Source: Streptomyces sp. DI166
Lineage (GTDB): Bacteria; Actinomycetota; Actinomycetes; Streptomycetales; Streptomycetaceae
Assembly (NCBI RefSeq): GCF_900091315.1
Contig: NZ_FLSP01000001.1
Span: 124,001-188,000, forward strand
Length of the DNA stretch: 64,000 nt
Direction of reading: 5' to 3'
Shown here in pieces: positions 50,407 through 59,982 of the stretch. The notes beneath the pieces were generated by a model. That model was given only the letters and a program-made list of their open reading frames with translations. It was not told the origin of the DNA and searched no databases. The position numbers and the translations under genes were made by a program. Within the stretch, counting starts at the first letter, position 1. The number at the start of each line of letters is the position of its first letter.

Positions 50407-53091
50407 TCACTCCAGTGCCGCGCCCGCCGCCAGCTGCTCCTGCGCCTTGGCCACCAGACCGTCGGCGCCGCACATCCGGGCCAGGGTCAGACCCCGGTTG
50501 AGCTCGGCGGTGGAGCGGGCCGCGATGCCGTACTCGATCCGGGCGGCGGCGTGTTCGTACTGGCAGGGCGAGGCGTCCAGGAAGGTGACCGCCTGCGCGG
50601 CGAGCCGTACCGCGCGCTGGCCGGTCTCCAGGGCGGCGGCGCAGCGCAGGGCCTCGCCGATGGCGGTGTCGGTGCCGAAGCGCTCGGCGTACCGGCGGAC
50701 GTCGGCGGCGAGCCGGGCGGCCCGTGCCGGGTCCTCGGTGGCGAGGGCGCGGGCGAGGTCGACGGCCCAGGGCACCAGGACGGGGTTGTGGTGACCGCGG
50801 GCCGTGGCCGCCTTCTCCGCCGCCTCCAGTTCGTTGATGCCGTCCTTGGTGCGGCCGATAGCCAGCAGCAGTCTGCCGCGCACCGAACGCGGGTCGGGCA
50901 GCACGATGGTGGACGGGTAGGGCGGGGCGAAGCCGTACTGCTCGGCCACTTCCCAGGCCCCCTCGACGTGGCCGCGGGCCAGCAGGGTGTCGACGAGGTT
51001 GCAGGTGGCGGACCAGTACAACGGCAGTCCGCGACCGACCCGTTCGGCGAGCCGCAGGGATTCGCGCAGCGACTTCTCCGCCTCCCGCAGACGGCCGCGC
51101 CTGCGGTGCCCGACACCGACGTAGGCGTGGGCCAGGGCGAGGTGGCCGCCGCTCCAGCCGGCCGACTCGTAGGCGCGCAGGGCCTCCGTGTACAGGGCCT
51201 CGGCGCGGTCGAGGCGGTCGATGAAGGCGTAGGAGTTGGCCAGCATCATCAGCAGCTCGATGCCCCACTCGGGGTCGGTCCAGCCGAGTCCGGGCGCCAG
51301 GCGGCCGTTGACGAGGGCGCGGTCGCACAGCTCGACGACCTCCTCGGCGTTCTCCCCGCGCACCATGGCGTCGAAGCCGCGCAGGATCAGCAGGGCGCGC
51401 TCGGAGTTGTCGCGTCCGGTGCAGGTGCGGGCGACCTCGACGAGCCGCTCGGAGCGCTCGGGCGTGGTGCCCTCGCCGGAGTGGATGCCCTCCCACATGA
51501 ACTGCACGGCCTGCAGCCGCAGTCGGGCGGGACCGGACTCGTGCCGGGCCGCCTCCGCCTCGACCGTGCGGACGGCCTCGTCCATCTGGTTGTTGTGGAC
51601 CAGGGCCTGGGAGAGCCGGAAGACGGCGTCCACCCGCTCGGGTCCGTCGAGTCCGGGCATGGCGAGGGCGTTGCGCAGATGGCCGATGGTGGTGGCCGGT
51701 GAGGTCAGCAGCGCGGCGCAGCCCAGTTCGTACAGGACGTGCGGGTGGACGTCGGGCCTGGGCGGTTCGCGCAGGGCGCGCTCCAGACAGCGGCGGGCCG
51801 CGTCGGGGGCGCCGACGGCCAGGTGTTCGCGGGCGGCTTCGCGCAGTTGGTCGACGAGGTCGGCGTCGTCGTCCGGGTGCACTTCCAGCAGATGGCGGGA
51901 GGCCGCGGCGGCGCCGCGTCCGGAGTCGGTGACCACACGGGCGGCGATGCCGTGCATGGCGGTGCACAGGGCGGGCGGGATGGAGTTGTAGACGGCGGTG
52001 GCGATCAGCGGGTGGACGAACTCCAGGTCGCCCTCGTCCCCCGGGGTCGCTGCCGGGTCGGGCACGGTGAGGATACGGGCGTTGCGCAGCAGGTCGGCGC
52101 AGCGGGCCGCGTCCTCGGGGCTCATGGTGGCGAGCCGGGCGACCTGGTCGACGGTGATCCCGGCGCCGAGGATGGCGGCCGCCCAGGCGAACCGCGTGGC
52201 CTCGATGCCGAGTCCCTCCAGGCGGGCGACGAGACCGCCGCCGCGGGCCGAGCGGTTCAGGGCGCGCAGTTCGGAGGCGGAGGACTCGACCGGGTCCATC
52301 TCGCTGTCCTGCACCTTGGCGAGCAGTTCGACGGTCTCGTACGGGTTGCCCGCGGTGACGGCCCAGACCTCGCGGCAGAACGCGGCGTCGGCGTGCGGTC
52401 CGAGGGTGGCGCGGGTGAGGCTGGCGGTGGCGTCCGGGGTCAGCGCGCTCAGGCTGGCGACGGGGCGGCTGGCCGCCGCGGAGACCGCGTCGAGGTGGCG
52501 GGCGCTCTCCCCGCGTACGTCGCCCGGCCTGCGGGCCACCACGACCAGTACGGACAGGTCGTCGAGGCGTTCGGCGAAGGCGGCGAGCCAGCGCAGGGTC
52601 TCCTGGTCGGCCCAGTGGGCGTCGTCGATGAGCAGCACCAGCGGCCACTCACGGCGGGCGAGCCGTCGTACGGCGGCGACCAGGCCGTCGCACACGCCCT
52701 GCGGGTCGGGGCGGCGTTCGCCCGGGTCCGTTATGCCGAGGGCGGGGCCGGCGATGTCGTACCAGTCGCCGAGGTACTCGCGGGCCTCCTCGGGGTGCAG
52801 GGAGACCAGGCCGGGCTGGAGTAACTGGCGCACCACGTGGAAGGGGACGGACCTGAGGTTCTCGCCGCCGCGCGCCGACCACACCTGACAGTTCCGGGCC
52901 TCGGCGATCTTGCGGGTCTCGGCCAGCAGCGCGGTCTTGCCGAGGCCCGCCTCGCCCCGGATCACCAACAGGCTTCCCGCGGAGGACCGGTCGGCGGTCA
53001 GGGTCTCCACCGCCCCCTTGACGGCGGCGAGTTCGGCTTCCCGCTCCCACAGGGGAGCCGGGGTGGCCGCCGTGGGCCCTTCCTCCGTCAT
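50407..53091 (-). CDS. STAND-type ATPase with TPR-like repeats, no HTH
   Basis: This 894-residue protein has an N-terminal NTPase of the STAND/LAL type: Walker A IRGEAGLGKTAL near residue 47, Walker B LVLLIDDAHWADQETL near 152, and ARRPGD. A long helical region of tetratricopeptide-like repeats follows. LAL-type regulators end in a LuxR helix-turn-helix, but here the protein stops at AKAQEQLAAGAALE, directly after the last repeats. It is thus a signalling ATPase without its own visible DNA-binding domain. Its tail faces pcaL with a 16-base gap and it is divergent from a DUF2510 gene. Confidence 0.82.
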   Translation of the reverse strand: MTEEGPTAATPAPLWEREAELAAVKGAVETLTADRSSAGSLLVIRGEAGLGKTALLAETRKIAEARNCQVWSARGGENLRSVPFHVVRQLLQPGLVSLHPEEAREYLGDWYDIAGPALGITDPGERRPDPQGVCDGLVAAVRRLARREWPLVLLIDDAHWADQETLRWLAAFAERLDDLSVLVVVARRPGDVRGESARHLDAVSAAASRPVASLSALTPDATASLTRATLGPHADAAFCREVWAVTAGNPYETVELLAKVQDSEMDPVESSASELRALNRSARGGGLVARLEGLGIEATRFAWAAAILGAGITVDQVARLATMSPEDAARCADLLRNARILTVPDPAATPGDEGDLEFVHPLIATAVYNSIPPALCTAMHGIAARVVTDSGRGAAAASRHLLEVHPDDDADLVDQLREAAREHLAVGAPDAARRCLERALREPPRPDVHPHVLYELGCAALLTSPATTIGHLRNALAMPGLDGPERVDAVFRLSQALVHNNQMDEAVRTVEAEAARHESGPARLRLQAVQFMWEGIHSGEGTTPERSERLVEVARTCTGRDNSERALLILRGFDAMVRGENAEEVVELCDRALVNGRLAPGLGWTDPEWGIELLMMLANSYAFIDRLDRAEALYTEALRAYESAGWSGGHLALAHAYVGVGHRRRGRLREAEKSLRESLRLAERVGRGLPLYWSATCNLVDTLLARGHVEGAWEVAEQYGFAPPYPSTIVLPDPRSVRGRLLLAIGRTKDGINELEAAEKAATARGHHNPVLVPWAVDLARALATEDPARAARLAADVRRYAERFGTDTAIGEALRCAAALETGQRAVRLAAQAVTFLDASPCQYEHAAARIEYGIAARSTAELNRGLTLARMCGADGLVAKAQEQLAAGAALE

Positions 53092-53288
53092 CCCGCTACC
53101 TCCCCAAGTCGCCCGAACGACGTACAGGACTTGAGCGTAGTCCTCTGACGAGCCGGTTGGCGGGCGGTCCGGGCAGCTTTGCCGTCACGGGTGACACGGA
53201 GGTCGGGAAGATGACAGACGCGGTCCGGAGAGGAAACGTTACCGGGGCCTCTCATACGGATCTCACGGTCACCTCATACCGTTGGGGC

Positions 53289-54320
53289 ATGACGCAGGTG
53301 ACTCCTCCCGGGTGGTACCCCGATCCGGGCCAGACAAGTGACGCTCCCGCCACCGAGCGCTGGTGGGACGGCAGTGCGTGGACGCAGCAGACCCGTCCCG
53401 CTGGATCGGCCGCCGCCTGGGGGCAGCCGCCGGCCGCGGGGGCGCTCACCGCCGGGGCGCCGACCGTCGGGGCGCCGACCGCGTACCCGGGCTTCGGGCC
53501 TGCCCCGGCGTACCCGGCGTACCCGGCCGTGCCGCCACCGCGGCGGCGCGGGCTGCGTACGGGCATCGCCGTGGCCGTGGCGGCAGCCGTGCTCGCCAGC
53601 ATCGGGGTGGGCGTGTACGTCCTCACCGACGACGGGGGTTCGGACAATACGTCCGCCGACTCCCGGCAGCAGCCGCGCGACGACGACCGGCCGGAGGGCG
53701 GGGGCGGCGGTGAGGACGATCCCCGCGGCGACGACGGAGGCGACCGCGAGCGGTCCCCGTCCCCGTCGCCGGAGGGGTCCGAGGCGCCGCGGATCGAGAG
53801 CGGCTCGGTGACCGACCCGGTCAACGGGATCAGCCTGCCCATTCCGGACGGCTGGCACGGCCAGGCGTACGCCGCGGGCGCGTCGGTGACCTCGAACGAC
53901 ACGTACGAGTGCCCCGAGCCCGCCTCCTCGGCCTGCGTCAAGGGCGGCGCCTACTCGACCTCCGCCGGTCTGCTGGGCAGCCAGGGCAGGACCGCCGAGG
54001 CCATCGCCAAGGCGGACATCGAGAAGAACGCCGAGCAGTCCTACAGCGAGGGCTACGGCGGGATCACCTCCCACAAGGTGCTGGCCTCCGAGGCGGTCAC
54101 GGTGGCCGGGGAGAAGGGCTACCGGATCCGCTGGAAGGCGGTCACCAAGAAGGGCACCGACGGGTACGTCGAGTCCCTGGTCTTCCCCTCCCCCTCGGCG
54201 TCCGGGCAGTTCGTGGTGGTCCGGTTCGGGGTCGACGTCGGCGAGAAGCAGTCCGTCATCGACGAGATCACCAAGGGCATCAAGCCGGCGTCCGGCGGCG
54301 GCAGCGGCCAGGAGGTCTGA
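53289..54320 (+). CDS. DUF2510 single-pass membrane protein
   Basis: This 343-residue protein has an N-terminal DUF2510 motif (GWYPDPG, then RWWDGSAWTQQTRP), a low-complexity Ala/Pro/Gly linker and one membrane helix at about residues 97-117 (GIAVAVAAAVLASIGVGVYVL). An Asp/Gly/Arg-rich spacer leads to a compact outer domain from about residue 175 with two Cys (YECPEPASSACV) that may form a disulfide. Function is unknown. ATG 53289 is preceded by TTGGGG; similar CTCATAC elements repeat twice just upstream. Confidence 0.78.
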   Translation: MTQVTPPGWYPDPGQTSDAPATERWWDGSAWTQQTRPAGSAAAWGQPPAAGALTAGAPTVGAPTAYPGFGPAPAYPAYPAVPPPRRRGLRTGIAVAVAAAVLASIGVGVYVLTDDGGSDNTSADSRQQPRDDDRPEGGGGGEDDPRGDDGGDRERSPSPSPEGSEAPRIESGSVTDPVNGISLPIPDGWHGQAYAAGASVTSNDTYECPEPASSACVKGGAYSTSAGLLGSQGRTAEAIAKADIEKNAEQSYSEGYGGITSHKVLASEAVTVAGEKGYRIRWKAVTKKGTDGYVESLVFPSPSASGQFVVVRFGVDVGEKQSVIDEITKGIKPASGGGSGQEV

Positions 54321-54465
54321 GGGCTCCGACAGATCGACGGCCGGGCAGGGCCCCTCTCCGCTCAGCGAGGGACCCCACCCGGCCGGGGGGTGCGCGCCGC
54401 CCCCGTCCCCACGGTGCGGCGCGAACAGGCCACCGTCCAGTCATCCCGTGGACGGCGGCCTGGGC

Positions 54466-55167
54466 TCAGTGTTTCTCGGGGCCGGGGACCTGATCCGGAT
54501 GGTTTTCGGACATTTTCTGCGAGCCGGGCTCTGTCGCGGCCGTGCCCGGCCCTTCCGCCAGCCCCAGCGTGGGCAGTACGGCGGCCTCCACGAACCGCAC
54601 CAGGTAGTCCGGGTCGGCGAACTCGCCCTCCAGGACCGGCCGGGCGCGCAGTACGCCGAAGATCTGTGCCGCGATGTACGGCAGTGCCGGGTGGTCGGCG
54701 GCGACCTCGCCGCGGTCGACCCCGCGCTGGATGATCTTCCGCAGCGCGGCCAGCTCGGGCTCCACGAGCGTCTCGCGCAGCGCCTGCTGGAGCTCGCGGT
54801 CCTGGGTGACCGCGTGCCCGAAGGCCTGGAGCAGGATCGTGGTGTCGCCGGACAGGTCGCCCGCGGCCCGGCCCGCCTCGCGCAGGTCCCCCGCGAGGCT
54901 TCCGGTGTCGATGCCGGCGAACCGCGGACAGCGGCTGGCGCGCAGGGCCGCCGCGACGAACTGCGGTTTGGTCTTCCACTGCCGGTAGAGCGTGGACTTG
55001 CTGCACCGCGTGCTCGCGGCGATGCCCTCCATCGTCACGGCGTCGTACCCGCACTGACGGATCTGGTCGAGGACGGCGTCGAAGAACTCCTGCTCACGCT
55101 CGGGCGTGATCTTGGAGCGGCGCGAGGCGGTGACCGTCTCCGGTCCGTCCACGGCCTGCGACGTCAT
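54466..55167 (-). CDS. TetR-family transcriptional regulator
   Basis: This 233-residue protein has the N-terminal TetR helix-turn-helix (AVTMEGIAASTRCSKSTLYRQW-type region at about residues 42-65; the core reads ASTRCSKSTLYRQW). A helical ligand domain to about 205 and a disordered tail follow. It is divergent from PAP2 and EamA genes across 207 bases that contain six 16-bp repeats beginning 41 bases from its start. The array is the obvious binding site, so autoregulation and control of PAP2-EamA are likely. Confidence 0.9.
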   Translation of the reverse strand: MTSQAVDGPETVTASRRSKITPEREQEFFDAVLDQIRQCGYDAVTMEGIAASTRCSKSTLYRQWKTKPQFVAAALRASRCPRFAGIDTGSLAGDLREAGRAAGDLSGDTTILLQAFGHAVTQDRELQQALRETLVEPELAALRKIIQRGVDRGEVAADHPALPYIAAQIFGVLRARPVLEGEFADPDYLVRFVEAAVLPTLGLAEGPGTAATEPGSQKMSENHPDQVPGPEKH

Positions 55168-55208
55168 CGGCTCTTCCTTTCGCTCGGCTGCTTCCAGTGT
55201 GGCCTATG

Positions 55209-55304
55209 TCTATCGGTACGCCAGTGTACCGGTACCCGACCGTATCGGTACACTGCCGTATCGGTACAGTGGCGTATCGGTACTCGCCCGTATCGATGAG
55301 TTCG
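55209..55304. repeat. six 16-bp iterons between tetR and PAP2 genes
   Basis: Units step by exactly 16 bases at 55209, 55225, 55241, 55257, 55273 and 55289. Units three to five begin with the identical CGTATCGGTAC, unit one has TCTATCGGTAC, unit two TGTACCGGTAC and unit six the degenerate CGTATCGATGA. GGTAC and the GTACCGGTAC palindrome suggest TetR half-sites. The array fills the middle of the divergent promoter region. Confidence 0.75.
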
Positions 55305-55374
55305 GCGCCTTCGCGGAGTCACAGCTCCGCGGGCCGCCGCCCGCACCACCCACCGTCAGCGAAGGGGCCGGGGG

Positions 55375-56196
55375 ATGAATGCCCGCACCGAGCCTGCACC
55401 GACCGAGTCGGCCGTCGTAGCGCGTCCGCCGCTCGTCCGTGAGCTCCTGCTCGTCGCAGGGCTCTTCCTGGTCTACAAGCTGGGCCGGCAGCTGGCCGTC
55501 GGGGACACCGGCGAGGCGTTCCGCAACGCCGACCGGGTGTGGGACCTCCAGCGGGCGGTCCGGCTGCCCGACGAGGTCTCGGTGCAGTCGCTGCTGCTGC
55601 ACGGCGAAACCCTGGTCCAGGCCGCGAACACCTACTACGCGACCGTGCACTTCCCGGCCACCGCGGCCTTCCTGGTCTGGCTCTACCTGCGGCGCCCCGC
55701 GCACTACGTGTGGGCCCGCCGGGTGCTCGCCACGGTCACCGCGGTCGCCCTCGTGGGCCACTTGCTCTTCCCGCTGGCCCCGCCCCGGATGCTCACCGCG
55801 AGCGGGCTGATCGACACCGCCCGGGTGTTCGGGCCGTCCGTGTACGGCCCGCCCGCCGGCGACCAGCTGTCGAACCAGTTCGCCGCGATGCCCTCCCTGC
55901 ACTTCGGCTGGGCCCTGATGGTCGCGATCGGCCTGATCGTCACCACCCGGTCCCGCCTGCGCTGGCTGTGGCTGGCCCACCCCATCGTCACCCTGCTGGT
56001 GATCGTGGGGACCGCCAACCACTACTGGCTCGACGCGATCGTGGCGGCCGTACTGCTCGGCCTCGCGCTCGCCGTGATCCGCCCGCCGCACCGCACCGGC
56101 ACCACCGGGGGACGCGGCACCGAACCCGCCGAACCGGCGGACGCCCAGGCCGACGAAAACGTCGCCGAACCGACTCTCGTGGGAGCGGGCCGATGA
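55375..56196 (+). CDS. PAP2-family membrane phosphatase (inositolphosphotransferase-like)
   Basis: This 273-residue polytopic protein has about six membrane segments and the PAP2_3/AUR1-type active-site blocks: NTYYATVHFPATAAFLVW, then PSLHFGWAL, then GTANHYWLDAI with the second catalytic His. Such enzymes act on lipid phosphates or transfer phospho-head groups. The C-terminal 40 residues are charged and disordered. ATG 55375 is preceded by GGGGG. Its stop overlaps the EamA start (ATGA). Confidence 0.85.
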   Translation: MNARTEPAPTESAVVARPPLVRELLLVAGLFLVYKLGRQLAVGDTGEAFRNADRVWDLQRAVRLPDEVSVQSLLLHGETLVQAANTYYATVHFPATAAFLVWLYLRRPAHYVWARRVLATVTAVALVGHLLFPLAPPRMLTASGLIDTARVFGPSVYGPPAGDQLSNQFAAMPSLHFGWALMVAIGLIVTTRSRLRWLWLAHPIVTLLVIVGTANHYWLDAIVAAVLLGLALAVIRPPHRTGTTGGRGTEPAEPADAQADENVAEPTLVGAGR

Positions 56197-57182
56197 ACGC
56201 CACCCTGTTCGCGGTAGTGCTGTCCCTGTTCTCCGCCGTCGCCTACGCGACCGCCGCCGTCGCCCAGGAGCGGCTCGCCTCGCGCACTCCCGGCGCCGGA
56301 GTCCTGCGGATGCTGGGCTCGGGCGCCTGGTGGTCGACCGTCGGCCTGAACGCCACCGGCGCGCTGCTGCACGTCGTGGCCCTGAAGTACGGGCCGCTCA
56401 CCGTGGTCCAGCCGCTCGGCGCGCTGACCCTGGTCGCGGCCGTGCCGCTGGGCGCGCGGGTCGCCGGGCGCCGGGTCACCGGCACCGAGTGGCGGGGCAC
56501 CGCCCTCACCCTGCTCGGTCTCGCGGCGATCCTCGTCACCGCGTCCGGGCACGCCCCCGACGACGTGCTGAGCGTGTCCGAGGCGATCGCGGTCGCCGGG
56601 ATCACCTCGGTGCTGATCGCGGCCCTGGGGCGGCCGGGCAAGCGGCGGGGCCTGCGGCACGCGACGGCGTCCGGGATGGCCTCCGGGGTGGCCTCGGCGC
56701 TCACCCAGACCGTGACCGTGGCCGCCACGGACCGCTCCGGATCGCTGCTGAGCATGCAGGTGATCGGGGTCGCCCTGGTCGTGGCGGTGTTCGCGGCGGG
56801 CGGTCTGCTGCTGTCGCAGTCGGCCTACCGCGACGGCCTGGACGCCCCGCTCGCGCTGGTCACCCTGGCCAACCCGGTGGCCGCCGCGGTCATCGGCCTC
56901 GCCCTGCTGGGCGAGCGGATCCAGGGCGGCCCCGCCGGAGTGCTGCTCGCCCTGGCGGGCGCCTGCCTCGCCGCCCGCGGCGTGGTCCTGCTCACCCGGG
57001 TCACCGAGCCGGAGGAGCACCGGGTCACCGAGCCGGAGGAGGAGCACCCGGTCGCCGCGGTACTGGCCCTGGAGCCGGGCACCGCGTCCCCGGAACCGGC
57101 GCTGCGGCTCCAGCCCGCGACGCCCCTGGACCTCGGCCTGATGCCCCGGCAGCCGGAACCGGGGCACCTCACGGCGCTCTGA
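56193..57182 (+). CDS. DMT/EamA-family multi-pass transporter
   Basis: This 329-residue protein has about nine or ten hydrophobic segments in two related halves, typical of drug/metabolite transporters. Segments include LFSAVAYATAAVAQERLA, LKYGPLTVVQPLGALTLV and LVTLANPVAAAVIGLALLGE. The last 65 residues are a soluble tail with a short internal repeat (RVTEPEEHRVTEPEEE). It is translationally coupled to the PAP2 gene; transport of a lipid or its head group is possible but speculative. Confidence 0.83.
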   Translation: MNATLFAVVLSLFSAVAYATAAVAQERLASRTPGAGVLRMLGSGAWWSTVGLNATGALLHVVALKYGPLTVVQPLGALTLVAAVPLGARVAGRRVTGTEWRGTALTLLGLAAILVTASGHAPDDVLSVSEAIAVAGITSVLIAALGRPGKRRGLRHATASGMASGVASALTQTVTVAATDRSGSLLSMQVIGVALVVAVFAAGGLLLSQSAYRDGLDAPLALVTLANPVAAAVIGLALLGERIQGGPAGVLLALAGACLAARGVVLLTRVTEPEEHRVTEPEEEHPVAAVLALEPGTASPEPALRLQPATPLDLGLMPRQPEPGHLTAL

Positions 57183-57186
57183 GCCG

Positions 57187-59238
57187 CTACTCGACGAGCA
57201 TCGCCGGGTCGCTCACCCCGGGACGGCCGTTCTCCACGTGCCCCGCGAACCGGCGCAGGAACACCGGGTCGGTGTCCGAGGTGACGGTCAGGTCGTACCA
57301 GCGCCGGCTCGCCTTCAGGCAGACGGTGTGCCGGACGGTGGCGCCCGGCCGGACGGTGAAGGCGCGGTCCCGTCCCCCGTACGCGTTGCCGACCTTGAGC
57401 CGGACAGCCTCGGTGCCCTTGTTGGTGAAGGTCAGCCGTACGTCGTCACCGGCGTGCCGGGCTCCGACCTCCGGGCCCGGGGTGTCGTTGCGGCCCTTGA
57501 AGACGCGCAGGAAGCCGTTGGGGCCGTGCACGACCAGGTCGTACGAGCCGTGGGACCACACCGAGTTCCAGGTGTCGGCGAGGCTCTTGCCGGCCTCGGT
57601 GGTGTACGTCCAGGGCCCGTCGCCGCGGTTGCCCGAGGTCACCAGGAAGGCGGCGCCCGCCTCGGCCCCCGAGGCGAAGGCGAGCGTGAAGGTACCGGCC
57701 GCCGCGTCCACCGAGCCGTCCACGTACGGGGCGTACTTCAGGGGGCGGGCGGGGCGCAGTCCGCGTTCCTGGCGGGGCATGTCGGGGTCGGCCGGAGGTG
57801 TCGGCCGGTAGTCGGGGTGCCGTTCGCGGTCCGGCGGCTCGTAGGCGTCCGTGCCCGGCAGGGCGGCCGGGCGGCTGTCCCGCCGGGAGAAGTCGAAGGC
57901 GGAGGTGAGGTCGCCGCAGACGGTCCGGCGCCAGGGGGAGATCTGGGGCTCGCGCACCCCGAAACGGCGCTCCATGAAGCGCAGGATCGAGGTGTGGTCG
58001 AGGGTCTCGGAGCAGACGTACCCGCCCTTGCTCCAGGGCGAGACCACCAGCATGGGCACCCGCGGCCCGAGTCCGTAGGGCCCGGCGGGCCTGCGGATGT
58101 CACCCGGGTACAGGTCCAGTGAGACATCGACGGTGGACTTCCCCTGGGAGGCGTCCTTCGGCGGGAGCGGCGGCACGAGGTGGTCGAAGAAGCCGTCGTT
58201 CTCGTCGTACGTGAGGAACAGGGCCGTCCTCGACCAGACCTCCGGGTTGGCGGTGAGCGCGTCGAGGACCTGGGCGATGTACCAGGCGCCGTAGTTGGAG
58301 GGCCAGTTGGAGTGCTCGGAGAAGGCCTCGGGGGCGGCGATCCAGGAGACCTGGGGCAGGGTCCCCGCCCTGACGTCGGCTGCGAGCCGGTCGAACCAGC
58401 GGTCCCCGTTCCTCACATCGGTACCGGTACGGGCCTTGTCGAACCAGGGTTCGCCGGGCCGGGCCTCCCGGTACTTGGTGAAGTACAGCAGGGAGTTGTC
58501 GCCGTAGTTGCCGCGGTAGGCGTCGCCGATCCACCCCCACGACCCCGCCGCGTCGAGTCCGTCCCCGATGTCCTGGTAGATCCGCCAGGAGACCCCGGCC
58601 GCCTCCAGCCGCTCGGGGTAGGTGGTCCAGCCGTAGCCCAGCTCCTCGTTGCCGAGGACCGGGCCGCCGCCGGTGCCGTCGTTGCCGGTGCAGCCCGTCC
58701 ACAGGTAGTAGCGGTTCGGGTCGGTGGAGCCGATGAACGAGCAGTGGTAGGCGTCGCAGACGGTGAAGGCGTCGGCGAGGGCGTAGTGGAACGGGATGTC
58801 CTCACGGGTGAGATACGCCATCGTCGTGGTGCCCTTGGCGGGGATCCACCGGTCGTACTTCCCACCGTGGTACGCCTGTTGACCGTCGGTCCACCCGTGC
58901 GGCAGCCCCTCCAGGAACTGCATGCCGAGATCGTCCGCGGTCGGGTGGAAGGGGAGCACGTCCTTGGCGCCGTCGGACTGGTGCCACACCGACTTCCCGC
59001 TGTCGAGGGTGACCGGATGCGGGTCGCCGAAACCGCGGACGCCCCGCAGCGTGCCGAAGTAGTGGTCGAACGAACGGTTCTCCTGCATCAGGACGACGAT
59101 GTGCTCGACGTCCTCGATGGAACCGGTGCGATGGTGCGCCGGGATGGCGGCGGCCCGCTGGATGCTGCCGGACAGCGCCGAGAACGCGGCGGTGGCGCCG
59201 GTGAGCTGGAGAAAACGGCGCCGGTTGACGTCGGCCAT
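57187..59238 (-). CDS. Tat-exported phospholipase C (phosphocholine-type)
   Basis: This 683-residue enzyme belongs to the bacterial acid-phosphatase-superfamily phospholipase C family that hydrolyses phosphatidylcholine and related lipids outside the cell. The twin-arginine leader NRRRFLQLTG is at residues 5-14. The metal/nucleophile signature QENRSFDHYFGT lies near residue 53, with FTVCDAYHCSFIGSTDPNR, FLTYDENDGFFDH and the YDENDG aspartates further on. Two C-terminal beta domains (about 505-590 and 600-680) complete the usual length. It stands alone, divergent from the GNAT gene. Confidence 0.92.
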   Translation of the reverse strand: MADVNRRRFLQLTGATAAFSALSGSIQRAAAIPAHHRTGSIEDVEHIVVLMQENRSFDHYFGTLRGVRGFGDPHPVTLDSGKSVWHQSDGAKDVLPFHPTADDLGMQFLEGLPHGWTDGQQAYHGGKYDRWIPAKGTTTMAYLTREDIPFHYALADAFTVCDAYHCSFIGSTDPNRYYLWTGCTGNDGTGGGPVLGNEELGYGWTTYPERLEAAGVSWRIYQDIGDGLDAAGSWGWIGDAYRGNYGDNSLLYFTKYREARPGEPWFDKARTGTDVRNGDRWFDRLAADVRAGTLPQVSWIAAPEAFSEHSNWPSNYGAWYIAQVLDALTANPEVWSRTALFLTYDENDGFFDHLVPPLPPKDASQGKSTVDVSLDLYPGDIRRPAGPYGLGPRVPMLVVSPWSKGGYVCSETLDHTSILRFMERRFGVREPQISPWRRTVCGDLTSAFDFSRRDSRPAALPGTDAYEPPDRERHPDYRPTPPADPDMPRQERGLRPARPLKYAPYVDGSVDAAAGTFTLAFASGAEAGAAFLVTSGNRGDGPWTYTTEAGKSLADTWNSVWSHGSYDLVVHGPNGFLRVFKGRNDTPGPEVGARHAGDDVRLTFTNKGTEAVRLKVGNAYGGRDRAFTVRPGATVRHTVCLKASRRWYDLTVTSDTDPVFLRRFAGHVENGRPGVSDPAMLVE

Positions 59239-59478
59239 GGATGAGTGACCTCTCGTGCTGGGTGGGGGTACCGGACGGGGTCATGACGAATTGCGCGCGA
59301 AAGGAGTGTTCCAGGAGCACGAAACGCCAGGGAAGGGGGCGGTGGCGGGGGTGTGAAGGTTGGGGGTACCCGGGCGGAGGCGAGCGCCCTACGACGGCTC
59401 CCCTGATTCGAGGTGTGTGAACATGAATGCATGCCGAACACCGAGGTGCCGCGCCGGGATCGGGTCGAGGGAGGCTCC

Positions 59479-59970
59479 GTGCGGATCGTGCCGATGACCG
59501 AGGAGCACGCCCGACAGGTGCTGGAGATCTACCGGCTGGGGATCGAGGAGGGCGACGCCACCTTCGAGACCGAGCCGCCGGACTGGGTCGCCTTCGACAA
59601 GGCCAAGTTGCCCGAACAGCGGTTCGTCGCGCTGGACGAGGGTGACGGACGGGTGCTCGGGTGGGTGGCCGCCAGTGCCGTTTCCGACCGGTGCGCCTAC
59701 GCCGGGGTCGTCGAGCACTCCGTGTACGTCCGTCCCGACGCCCGGGGGCGCGGTGTCGCGCGGCGGTTGCTGGACGCGCTGATCGAGTCGACGGAGGCGG
59801 CGGGGATCTGGACCGTCCAGTCCGGCATCTTCCCAGAGAACACCGCCAGTCTGGCGCTCCACGAGCGGGCCGGGTTCCGGGTCATCGGCACCAGGGAACG
59901 CATCGGCCGCCACCACGGGCGCTGGCGCGACGTCCTGCTCGTCGAACGTCGCAGCCCTCGCGTCGACTGA
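59479..59970 (+). CDS. GNAT N-acetyltransferase (phosphinothricin-acetyltransferase-like)
   Basis: This 163-residue protein is a GNAT acetyltransferase close to the phosphinothricin acetyltransferase group. It shows EIYRLGIEEGDATFETEPPDW at the N-terminus, the acetyl-CoA loop VRPDARGRGVARRLLDALI near residue 92 and NTASLALHERAGFRVIG. GTG 59479 is chosen because GGGAGG lies four bases upstream and the domain begins at once. Earlier in-frame starts (ATG 59431, GTG 59413) lack ribosome sites. The substrate is unknown. Confidence 0.82.
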   Translation: MRIVPMTEEHARQVLEIYRLGIEEGDATFETEPPDWVAFDKAKLPEQRFVALDEGDGRVLGWVAASAVSDRCAYAGVVEHSVYVRPDARGRGVARRLLDALIESTEAAGIWTVQSGIFPENTASLALHERAGFRVIGTRERIGRHHGRWRDVLLVERRSPRVD

Positions 59971-59982
59971 ACGGCGGTCCCG

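Noticed and set aside
55209..55304. Regular repeats considered as a CRISPR array
   Set aside because: Units are 16 bp with no unique spacers of 30-40 bases and no cas genes. They lie in a divergent promoter, so operator iterons fit better.
59413..59478. Earlier starts for the GNAT gene (GTG 59413, ATG 59431)
   Set aside because: Neither has a ribosome site at proper distance, while GTG 59479 has GGGAGG four bases upstream and starts directly at the domain.
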